NCBI GenBank assembly: GCA_945787595.1
Contig: CALZJV010000082.1
Coordinates: 1 to 21,728 of the forward strand
Direction: 5' to 3'
Length of the DNA: 21,728 nt
DNA from: an uncultured Desulfobacterales bacterium
GTDB taxonomy: Bacteria; Desulfobacterota; Desulfobacteria; Desulfobacterales; JAFDCJ01
The notes beneath the pieces were generated by a model, which ran no database searches, had not been told where the DNA came from, and saw only the letters and a program-made list of their open reading frames with translations. Both the position numbers and the translations under genes were made by a program. Positions 14,151 to 21,411 of this stretch are shown here, one piece after another; positions within the stretch are counted from its first letter, which is position 1; each line of letters starts with the position of its first letter.

Positions 14151-15157
14151 GCGCATTAATTGAAAACGTCACGTGTAAATTTTGCGGTTGTCTGTGCGAC
14201 GATATTACAATCGAGGTAGAGGACAATCGTATCCTCAAGGCCAAAAAGGCTTGCCCCAATGGCCGGGGCATGTTTTTGAATTATGATCCCGCCTCTCGGA
14301 AACCCTTGGTTGACGGCCAAAGTGTGGGATGGGATGAGGCTGTCGCAGCGACGGTCGACATTCTGAACGAGGCGGACAGCCCCCTTATATATGGTCTGAG
14401 TTCAACCAGCACCGAGGCCCAAAGGAAAGCGGTGGAACTGGCTGACCGACTTGGAGCGATCATCGATTCCACCTCCTCTGTATGCCATTTCCCCACGAGT
14501 TTGGCAGTTCAAACGGTGGGAGAGGCCACCTGCACATTAGGTGAGGTCAAGGATAGAGCTGATCTGTTGATCTTCTGGGGCTGCAATCCGCTGGTCTCGC
14601 ATATCCGTCATTTCAGCCGTTACTCGGCGAACGCCAAGGGCCTTCTCACTCCCGCCGGCAGAAAAGATAGAACCGTGGTGGTGGTCGATGTCCGTCCAAC
14701 TCAGACCACCAAGGCAGCCGATCATTTTTTGCGGATAGCGCCCGGAAACGATTATGAGGTACTAACCTCGCTTCGAGCCCTTATCCAAGAAAAAAATATA
14801 GAACATGACGTGGGCGGTATAGCTTTGGAACAACTTGAGGAGTTGGCCCATATGATGAAAAACTGCCGTTACGGAGTGATCTTTTTTGGAATGGGCCTGA
14901 CCATGACGCCGGGGCACAGTTACAATGTGGCCGAACTCTTTACATTAGGTGCTGAGCTTAATCGCTACAACCGGTTTTCGGTCATTCCGATGAGAGGACA
15001 CGGCAATGTGGCCGGGGCGGATCAGGTGCCGGCTACCCGACCGCAGTCAGCTTCGCTCGCGGATATCCTCAGTTCGGGCCGGGTGAATTTACGACCGTGG
15101 ATATCCTGTCCAGAGGTGAAGCGGACGCAGCCCTCATCGTTGCATCGGATCCAATAG
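14147..15157 (+). pseudogene. fwdB: Formylmethanofuran dehydrogenase subunit B, N-terminal part before frameshift
   Basis: The family-like reading covers codons 1-294 (14147-15028); beyond that the frame is shadow until its stop. Cys10, Cys13, Cys17 and Cys36 (CKFCGCLC and KKAC) form the [4Fe-4S] motif of catalytic FwdB. Cys113 in SSVCHFP sits where the archaeal enzyme's W/Mo-ligating Cys lies. FWGCNPLVSHIRHFSRYSA and the VIPMRGHGNVAGADQV segment are also typical. Archaeal FwdB reduces CO2 to formate for transfer to methanofuran; methylotroph FhcB has lost these ligands. Here they are intact, but the gene breaks at 15029-15030 through a small deletion. With the second part the protein would be about 418 residues, near family length. 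It may be a true mutation or an assembly error. Confidence 0.85.
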
Positions 15158-15405
15158 CTCACCTGCCCTGGATGGCAGCGAAAAACTTGGAACGTATACC
15201 CACAATCCTGATGGCACCGACGGCCAATTGCTCGTCCAAAGCGGCCAGAGTGATCCTGCCCACCGCGTGTTACGGCATAGACGCACCGGGCACATCATAT
15301 CGTATGGATAATGTTCCCCTCAGACTTCGGGCGGTGTTTCCGAATACAAGGCCCACAGATGAAGAGATATTCTCTCGGATAATAAAGGCGGTGAAACAGT
15401 GTTAG
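15031..15405 (+). pseudogene. fwdB: Formylmethanofuran dehydrogenase subunit B, C-terminal part after frameshift
   Basis: Reading resumes in another frame at GGC 15031 with GYPTAVSFARGYPQFGPGEF and goes on through VDILSRGEADAALIVASDP to TAG 15403-15405. Relatives carry about four or five more residues (like LTWLT) between DQV and GYP. Two bases remain where about 15 are expected, which implies a 13-base loss. An internal GTG at 15097 could start a 102-residue fragment but has no function alone. The end overlaps fwdA by seven bases. Confidence 0.8.
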
Positions 15406-17030
15406 GGATAACAGGCGGCACGGTCTTCGATCCGATTAACGGGATCGATGGGCGGCCTATGGATATTTGGATAAAAGGCGGAAAAATAGTTACGCCGCAG
15501 GAGATTGATCCCTCTGAAGCGCAGATTATCGACGCTTCAGGACTGATAGTCATGCCCGGCGGCGTGGATATCCACAGTCATATCGCCGGAGCAAAAGCCA
15601 ACGCCGGGCGCAAGCTGTGTCCGGAGGACAGTCGCAGGCTTTTGCGGCCACGGACCGGGAATACCCGATCCGGCTCCGGTTACACCGTACCATCGACCCA
15701 CCTGACGGGATATCTATATACGGAGATGGGCTATACGACCGTTATGGAGGCCGCCTCCGCCCCCTTGACGGTCAGGCATACGCATGAGGAATTGGAGGAT
15801 ATCCCGATCATCGACAAGGGGGCATTTCTCACAATGGGAAACAACCATTTTGTCATGAAATGCATCCGGAACGGCGAAAAGGAGAAGGTTCGTGATTATG
15901 TGGCCTGGCTATTGGGAGCTGCTAAGGGATTTGCCATTAAAATCGTCAATCCCGGCGGAGTGGAAAACTGGAAGTACGGCAAAAACGTCCATAATCTTGA
16001 CGATGAGGTGATCGGCTTCGGTGTGACGCCCCGCCAGATTCTAACCACCCTGGCCGAGATAAGTGAGGAACTCAAACTGCCGCATCCGCCGCATATCCAC
16101 GGACTGAGACTCGGTCAGCCGGGCAGTGCGGATATCACCTTAGAAACAATGAAGTTGATGGATGGTCTCGATGCGCATTTTTGTCACATCCATTTCATGA
16201 GCTACAGTGGAAAACGGGGCGGATTCCCCAGGTCGGCCGCCGTTCAGGTGGCGCGGACGGTCAATGAAAACCCGAATATCAGCATAGATGTGGGCCAGGT
16301 TATTTTTGGTCCGGCCACCACAATGACATCTGACGGACCGTCCCAATTCAGCCTGAGCCGGCGAATCGGCGGTAAATGGATGAATGATGATCTGGAAAGT
16401 GAGTCGGGCGGAGGATTAGTGCCATTGGTCTATAAACGTAACAATCCACTGCATTGCACCATGTGGTTGACCGGATTGGAGTTGTTTCTGCTAACCGATG
16501 ACCCTTGGCGCGTTTTTCTAACCACCGACCATCCCAATGCAGGTCCTTTTTGCGGTTATCCCGGCGTGATAAGATTGTTGATGGACCGGGACTTTCGTGC
16601 TCGGGAGTTTGAAAAAATGCCTAAAAAGGCTAAGAAAAATTCCATTCTCCGCGAACTGGACCGGGCGTATACACTCAATGAGGTCGCCATTATTACCCGG
16701 GCAGGCCCGGCCAGGCGACTGGGCTTGAAAAACAAAGGTCACATCGGGATCGGAGCTGATGCCGATATAACCATCTACGCAAACCAGGACAATAAGGAGA
16801 AGATGTTCGGCCGGCCCCGATACGTCATTAAAGATGGTGTCGTGGTCGCAAGGGACGGTCGGATCGTGTCTGAGCGCCCGGGGCGTATCTTATATGTCGC
16901 CCCGCCTTACGATTCTAAAATCGAGGAGCATATCCGGCAGCACTTCCGGGAGGCGTATACCGTGTCTTTTGAAAATTACCCAATTTTAGCGGAGCATCTC
17001 CCTCTTGGCGAGATGATCTCTTGCGGATAG
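15399..17030 (+). CDS. fwdA: Formylmethanofuran dehydrogenase / formyltransferase-hydrolase subunit A
   Basis: A 543-residue amidohydrolase-fold protein, the FwdA/FhcA subunit, full length. Binuclear zinc-site residues are in place: His59 and His61 in GGVDIHSHIAG, Lys181 in GFAIKIVNPGG (the likely carboxylated lysine), histidines in PPHIHGLRLG (232/234) and HFCHIHFMSYSG (263/265), and the catalytic Asp in LTTDHPNAGPFCGYPG. It converts formate and (methyl/methano)furan to the formyl amide or the reverse, in the cytoplasm. The start is GTG 15399, overlapping the fwdB stop; the N-terminus MLGITGGTVFDP fits the family. It lies between fwdB and the pterin genes in one operon. The C subunit is not in the window and may follow ftr. 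Confidence 0.9.
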   Translation: MLGITGGTVFDPINGIDGRPMDIWIKGGKIVTPQEIDPSEAQIIDASGLIVMPGGVDIHSHIAGAKANAGRKLCPEDSRRLLRPRTGNTRSGSGYTVPSTHLTGYLYTEMGYTTVMEAASAPLTVRHTHEELEDIPIIDKGAFLTMGNNHFVMKCIRNGEKEKVRDYVAWLLGAAKGFAIKIVNPGGVENWKYGKNVHNLDDEVIGFGVTPRQILTTLAEISEELKLPHPPHIHGLRLGQPGSADITLETMKLMDGLDAHFCHIHFMSYSGKRGGFPRSAAVQVARTVNENPNISIDVGQVIFGPATTMTSDGPSQFSLSRRIGGKWMNDDLESESGGGLVPLVYKRNNPLHCTMWLTGLELFLLTDDPWRVFLTTDHPNAGPFCGYPGVIRLLMDRDFRAREFEKMPKKAKKNSILRELDRAYTLNEVAIITRAGPARRLGLKNKGHIGIGADADITIYANQDNKEKMFGRPRYVIKDGVVVARDGRIVSERPGRILYVAPPYDSKIEEHIRQHFREAYTVSFENYPILAEHLPLGEMISCG

Positions 17031-17036
17031 GAAATC

Positions 17037-17282
17037 ATGTCCCTACACCATCAGGTTTATCTGAGCTTTGGCGCCAACCTTGGGAATCGACAGGCCAACA
17101 TCCTTCAGGCGCTGCAGTATGTCCAGACCCGCACTTCCATTAAAAAGATTTCCTCCTTTTACCAAACCGAGCCGGTAGGATACTCGGATCAGCCCAAATT
17201 CCTCAATATCACGTGTGAGCTCGAAACCGAGCTTTCTCCAACCGATTTGCTCCATTTTTTGAGACATCCTTTTATACGATGA
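17037..17282 (+). pseudogene. folK: Hydroxymethyldihydropterin pyrophosphokinase (FolK), N-terminal fragment
   Basis: Codons 1-76 are a clean FolK start: VYLSFGANLGNRQANILQAL, SSFYQTEPVGYSDQPKFLN and ELSPTDLLHFLR. The frame then fails within five codons at TGA 17280-17282. The expected next segment (the helix and the RWGPRxIDLD catalytic motif, about 22 residues) is missing. The FolK C-terminus resumes in another frame as DILLYDELILEN, LPHPRLPERAFVLVPLAE, fused to the next enzyme. An out-of-frame internal deletion of roughly 65 bases at about 17263 explains this. The product lacks the ATP/pterin catalytic residues and should be inactive. The start at ATG 17037 follows the fwdA stop by six bases. 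Confidence 0.8.
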
Positions 17283-17298
17283 GCTGATCCTCGAAAAC

Positions 17299-18426
17299 TT
17301 GGATTTACAGCTTCCCCATCCTCGTCTGCCTGAACGGGCCTTCGTTTTGGTTCCATTGGCGGAGATTGCACCCGATTTAGTGCACCCGGAGCTGCATATA
17401 ACGGTGAGCGAGATGCTAAATAAGGTAGATCCGACGGGAATTGAACGGGTGGATCGGAGCCTTAAGCTGCGAACTGAACACGACATTCAGCAATCCAGGC
17501 CCACCGTGCCTGTCAGCCTGAGCCGGGCGGGTGTCACCAATCTGCGCAGAATCATCCAGATAGCCGATGGTGGACGGGGCGTTTTGTTTTATGCCGAACT
17601 GGACCTCTTCGCTGACCTGAATCCCGAACAGTCCGGTGTTCACATGTCCCGATTCAGCGATGTATTGGAGACCCTCGTGGAGGAAATTTCCCTGGAGCCC
17701 TCACGTGACATCGAGTCGCTTGCAGAACGACTGGCCCGGCAGGTGGTGCGCACCCAGGGTGCTATTTCTTCTGAAGTACACATCCGGGCCCAATCTCCGA
17801 TGGAAAAGGTTACACCGATTTCGGGCAAACCGTCGGAAGAGCTGTACACTCTGATCGGCATTGCCGCCAGCACCCGGGATCACACCCGCCGCCTGGTGGG
17901 GGTTGAGACGGAAGGGATGACTGTTTGCCCTTGCGCTCAAGACCTGGTCAGGAACTACTCTAAGGACTTGTTGATGGAAGAGGGGTTTTCAAAAGAAGAT
18001 TCCGAGCGCATTGTCAGCATTATACCCATGGCTTCTCATAACCAGCGGGGTAGAGGTACATTGCTGATCGGATCCGAGCAACCGGTTCGAGCCGAGAATC
18101 TGGTCCACATTGTGGAGGCATCGATGAGCTCTGAGACCTACGAGCTTCTCAAGCGGCCGGATGAGTTTTTCATCGTCAACAAGGCTCACCGCAATCCCAG
18201 ATTCGTGGAAGACGTGGTGCGTGAGATCTTGCGCAACGTCATAGAGGTGTATCCGGACCTGCCCGATGAGGCTTTTGTCCTGGTCAAGCAGGAGAACTTT
18301 GAAGGCATACACCAGCATAATGCATTTGCCGAGCGATTTGGCACCTTTGCTGAAATACGCCGGGAGATTGTCAAAAAGGAGCATGTCGTCCGGCATACGA
18401 CCCTGGAAGAATGGCTTAAAGGATAG
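17299..18426 (+). CDS. mptA: GTP cyclohydrolase MptA/FolE2 type, carrying the FolK C-terminus
   Basis: Residues 1 to about 45 are the tail of FolK (LPHPRLPERAFVLVPLAE, then APDLVHPELH). From about residue 58, DIQQSRPTVPVSLSRAGVTN begins the COG1469 GTP cyclohydrolase. Metal and catalytic residues are visible in EGMTVCPCAQDL (about 208-219) and ENFEGIHQHNAFAERF; the GMTxCPCAQ and HQHNAFAER forms are closer to archaeal MptA than to typical FolE2. MptA gives a cyclic dihydroneopterin phosphate, FolE2 the triphosphate; which applies is undecided. TTG 17299 is simply the first start codon after the in-frame stop; ATG 17413, with GGTGAG upstream, would free the cyclohydrolase from the FolK tail. 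The next gene starts four bases on. A FolK-cyclohydrolase fusion was probably the ancestral state. Confidence 0.8.
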   Translation: MDLQLPHPRLPERAFVLVPLAEIAPDLVHPELHITVSEMLNKVDPTGIERVDRSLKLRTEHDIQQSRPTVPVSLSRAGVTNLRRIIQIADGGRGVLFYAELDLFADLNPEQSGVHMSRFSDVLETLVEEISLEPSRDIESLAERLARQVVRTQGAISSEVHIRAQSPMEKVTPISGKPSEELYTLIGIAASTRDHTRRLVGVETEGMTVCPCAQDLVRNYSKDLLMEEGFSKEDSERIVSIIPMASHNQRGRGTLLIGSEQPVRAENLVHIVEASMSSETYELLKRPDEFFIVNKAHRNPRFVEDVVREILRNVIEVYPDLPDEAFVLVKQENFEGIHQHNAFAERFGTFAEIRREIVKKEHVVRHTTLEEWLKG

Positions 18427-18430
18427 TTAT

Positions 18431-18907
18431 ATGCACAAAGTTGAAGTAAAAAAAGGGTATTTGAATTTCAGTGCCGCCCATTTTATTACTTTTGGCGGCA
18501 AGTGCGAGCGGCTTCACGGCCACAACTACGCCGTGTCGGCAATTTTAGAGGGGAACCTGACAGAAGATCGTTATGTCTTTGATTTTGTGGAGCTTAAAAA
18601 AACCGTCCGCCGGATTTGCGATCGGCTGGACCACCATTTTCTATTGCCCCTAAAAGCCCAACACCTGGAAATCAAGGAAGCCGGTGAGGAGTGGGAGATT
18701 CGATTCGAAAATCGGCGATATGTCTTCCCGGCTGAAGACGTCCTGGTCTTGCCGGTGGACAGCATCACCGCTGAGCGCCTGGCAGAATATATCTGCGGTC
18801 AATTAATAGAGTCGCTAAAGGAGCCGGAGAGATTAAGCCTTACCTCCATAACCGTCGGCGTAGAGGAAGCTCCCGGACAAACCGCTTTCTATCAGCATTC
18901 GTTTTAA
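18431..18907 (+). CDS. 6-pyruvoyl-tetrahydropterin synthase family protein, CExxHGH (PTPS-I/III) type
   Basis: A complete 158-residue T-fold enzyme. Zinc ligands are His in SAAHFITF and both His of CERLHGHNY (about residues 27-35). The motif CExxHGH contains the catalytic Cys of QueD/PTPS-I together with the Glu typical of PTPS-III. In COG0720 this combination marks enzymes that make 6-hydroxymethyl-dihydropterin directly from dihydroneopterin triphosphate, replacing the FolB aldolase. DRLDHHFL supplies the catalytic His-Asp pair. Compared with QueD, an insert of about 30 residues (around KEAGEEWEIRFENRRYVF) lies before the last helix. Between mptA/folE2 and a DHPS-like gene, its likely job is supplying the pterin for H4MPT (or folate). 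Start ATG 18431, four bases after the previous stop. Confidence 0.85.
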   Translation: MHKVEVKKGYLNFSAAHFITFGGKCERLHGHNYAVSAILEGNLTEDRYVFDFVELKKTVRRICDRLDHHFLLPLKAQHLEIKEAGEEWEIRFENRRYVFPAEDVLVLPVDSITAERLAEYICGQLIESLKEPERLSLTSITVGVEEAPGQTAFYQHSF

Positions 18908-18929
18908 AAGAAGTGAGAAATTTCGCTAC

Positions 18930-20264
18930 ATGTCTGACTACCTTTTTGTGACCGGCAATCTGGCTGCCGATGCCCTGATGCCCATTATTGAAAGGATGGA
19001 ACCCGACTTTGAGTACGAGGTGGCTGTCCTGAACATATCTGTCGCCGCCCTGATGGACACACGCTGGATTGCCCGGCATCTATCCGATTCGCACGGGTGC
19101 GAGCAGGTGATGATCCCCGGTTATTGTCCAGGTGACCTGTCTATTATCGAGGACCGGATAGGGGTTTCCGTTATCCGTGGCCCCAAAGACTTGAAGGATC
19201 TGCCCGTTTTCTTCGGTCGTGAACGCATCCTGGAGGGCTATGGTGAGTATCAGGTGAAAATTTTGGCCGAAATCGTAGAGGCTTATCAGATGCCCTTCGA
19301 TGAGATCCTTGCCATGGCCGATTACTACAAAGCAAATGGGGCCGATATCATTGACTTGGGCTGCCCTCCCCAAGGCGGTTTTCCCGGTGTGGAGCCGGTC
19401 GTGGCCGGACTCAAAGAGCGCGGCTTCACCGTCAGCCTGGATACCTTCGATCCTGAAACCATCCTGCGCGCCGATGAGGCCGGCGTGGATCTCTTGCTGA
19501 GTATCAATTCACAAAACTTGGACCTGGCCCCTAAACTGCATTGCAAAGTGGTGGTCATCCCGGACTTCGGGGAAGGCTTGACGTCGTTGGAACATAACAC
19601 CGCCCAACTGGATGAGTGGGGTGTGCCCTATGTCATGGATCCTATTTTGGATCCTATCAGTTTCGGCTTCACGGAGAGTCTCCATCGTTTTTATGAAACC
19701 CGGCGGCGCCACCCCAATGCCGAGATGCTTATGGGTCTGGGCAATCTTACTGAACTCACCGACGCGGACAGTATTGGCATTAACGCCGTGATGGCCGGGG
19801 TCGTCACCGAACTCGGGATAGACTACGTGCTGAGCACAGAAGTGATCAGCTGGACGCGGGGGGCTGTAAAAGAACTAGACCTGGCCCGCAAGCTGATGTA
19901 TTACGCCCATAAAAACCGGTTGCTGCCGAAGGACATCGATGATGGTCTGCTTACCGTGAAAGACCCTCCCCACGAGTCATACAGCGAGGCGGAGCTGCGC
20001 CATATGCATCAATTGGTAAGCGATAAAAATTTTCGCATCTTCACTGACGACACATGGATTTACGTATTCAATCGCGACATATTCATTCGGAGCACCGACC
20101 CGCAAGAAATTTTTGCCCAGCTTGATGAGACGGAACCGTCTCATGCCTTTTATTTGGGCAAGGAGCTTGAACGAGCCGCCCTGAGTGTGCAATTGGGCAA
20201 AAAATACACCCAGGAAGATCAATTGCGCTGGGGCTACCTGAGCGACAGAAAGATGTCAACTTAA
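18930..20264 (+). CDS. Dihydropteroate synthase-like protein (DUF6513) of H4MPT synthesis
   Basis: A 444-residue two-domain protein. The N-terminal part (about 1-130) is a DUF6513-like domain starting YLFVTGNLAADALMPIIERM. The C-terminal part (about 130-340) is a pterin-binding TIM barrel: ADIIDLGCPPQGGFPG, VSLDTFDPETILRADEAG and VPYVMDPILDPISFGF match the beta-strand ends of dihydropteroate synthase. Bacterial H4MPT clusters and methanogens carry such a protein, believed to couple hydroxymethyl-dihydropterin diphosphate to the ribofuranosyl-aniline made by MptG; direct proof is not known to me. The start ATG lies 22 bases after the PTPS gene with a modest GTGAG site. The extra tail from about 340 (rich in Asp/Glu) has no match I know. 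Confidence 0.8.
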   Translation: MSDYLFVTGNLAADALMPIIERMEPDFEYEVAVLNISVAALMDTRWIARHLSDSHGCEQVMIPGYCPGDLSIIEDRIGVSVIRGPKDLKDLPVFFGRERILEGYGEYQVKILAEIVEAYQMPFDEILAMADYYKANGADIIDLGCPPQGGFPGVEPVVAGLKERGFTVSLDTFDPETILRADEAGVDLLLSINSQNLDLAPKLHCKVVVIPDFGEGLTSLEHNTAQLDEWGVPYVMDPILDPISFGFTESLHRFYETRRRHPNAEMLMGLGNLTELTDADSIGINAVMAGVVTELGIDYVLSTEVISWTRGAVKELDLARKLMYYAHKNRLLPKDIDDGLLTVKDPPHESYSEAELRHMHQLVSDKNFRIFTDDTWIYVFNRDIFIRSTDPQEIFAQLDETEPSHAFYLGKELERAALSVQLGKKYTQEDQLRWGYLSDRKMST

Positions 20265-20273
20265 TGGAGTGGT

Positions 20274-21368
20274 ATGATTCGCGCTATCGGCATTGATCCG
20301 GGCACGTTGAGCTTTGATGTATGTGGCCTGGAAGGAGATCACCTTTTTCTAGATAGGACGATTTCCTCCGCGGAACTCGTTGCGAAACCGGAGGTATTGG
20401 TGGACATGCTGCAACTGGCTGCGCCGGTGGACATGATTGTCGGTCCCTCCGGATACGGGTTGCCCTGGGTAAGGGCACAAGACATCACGAGCGAGCAAAT
20501 GAAGCTCATCGTTCTCAGCGAGGAACGAGACCGCGGGCAAGATGCCATTGTGGGCGGAATGCATGGGATCCTTCAGATGCTCAAGGAAAGTGGTTTGCCG
20601 GTCAGCTTTGCTCCAGCCGTGATACATCTTTCTACGGTGCCGGTGCACCGAAAGGTCAACCGAATCGATATGGGCACGGCGGACAAGCTGTGCGCCGTGG
20701 CGCTGGGGATATGGGATCAAGCCCATCACCTGGAAATTGATTACCATGAAACCGCGTTTATTTACGTGGAACTGGGCGGTGCCTTCACGGCGGTGATGGC
20801 AGTGGAGAAAGGAAAAGTGGTGGATGGCCTGGGCGGTACTGCGGGTTGTATAGGTTATCTCTCTTCAGGAGCCATGGATGGAGAGTTGGCTTATCTCCTG
20901 GGGAGCTTTCACAAGGAAATCCTATGTTCAGGCGGTGTGGCTTACATTGCGGGCAAGCCGCAGCTGTCACCCGAAGAGCTAATGGCTCTGGCCCAATCCG
21001 ATGCCCAGTGCCGCCTCGCATGGGAAGCCTTTTTGGAAGGCCTCGTAAAATACGTAGCGGCTGAAATGTCCATTGTTCCATCGTCCCACGAAATTTTGAT
21101 TTCCGGCCGCCTTTGCCGTATCGAGGAGATCACCGATAAGGTGAGCCGCCGTCTCTCTGCTTTTGCTCCGGTACGCAAAGTAAAGGGCTTTGCCCGGGTG
21201 ACCAAAGAGGCCGCTCAAGGAGCTGCCCTCATTGCCGAAGGATTAGCCGGTGGCTCGCACAGAAAATTAGTAGAAGTTATGGAACTTTGCGAAACGAGCG
21301 GCACCGTCCTGGATCATCTTTACGTCAAGGATGCTGAGACCCTGAGACAAAAACTCTTTGAGTCATGA
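20274..21368 (+). CDS. DUF1464 family protein (ASKHA/acetate-kinase-like fold)
   Basis: A 364-residue protein with the ASKHA pattern: MIRAIGIDPGTLSFDVCGLE as phosphate-1 loop, FIYVELGGAFTAVMAVEKGK as phosphate-2 strand pair, and EILISGRLCRI as the adenosine strand. It fits DUF1464, archaeal-type proteins related to sugar/acetate kinases and found in bacterial H4MPT clusters. It may phosphorylate an intermediate of H4MPT or methanofuran synthesis, but this is an inference. Predicted soluble. The ATG is nine bases after the DHPS-like stop, so the genes are cotranscribed. No frame damage. Confidence 0.7.
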   Translation: MIRAIGIDPGTLSFDVCGLEGDHLFLDRTISSAELVAKPEVLVDMLQLAAPVDMIVGPSGYGLPWVRAQDITSEQMKLIVLSEERDRGQDAIVGGMHGILQMLKESGLPVSFAPAVIHLSTVPVHRKVNRIDMGTADKLCAVALGIWDQAHHLEIDYHETAFIYVELGGAFTAVMAVEKGKVVDGLGGTAGCIGYLSSGAMDGELAYLLGSFHKEILCSGGVAYIAGKPQLSPEELMALAQSDAQCRLAWEAFLEGLVKYVAAEMSIVPSSHEILISGRLCRIEEITDKVSRRLSAFAPVRKVKGFARVTKEAAQGAALIAEGLAGGSHRKLVEVMELCETSGTVLDHLYVKDAETLRQKLFES

Positions 21369-21411
21369 TCCAGGGGAGGATTTCTAAGACGGAGGAGTAT
21401 AATTACAGCAC

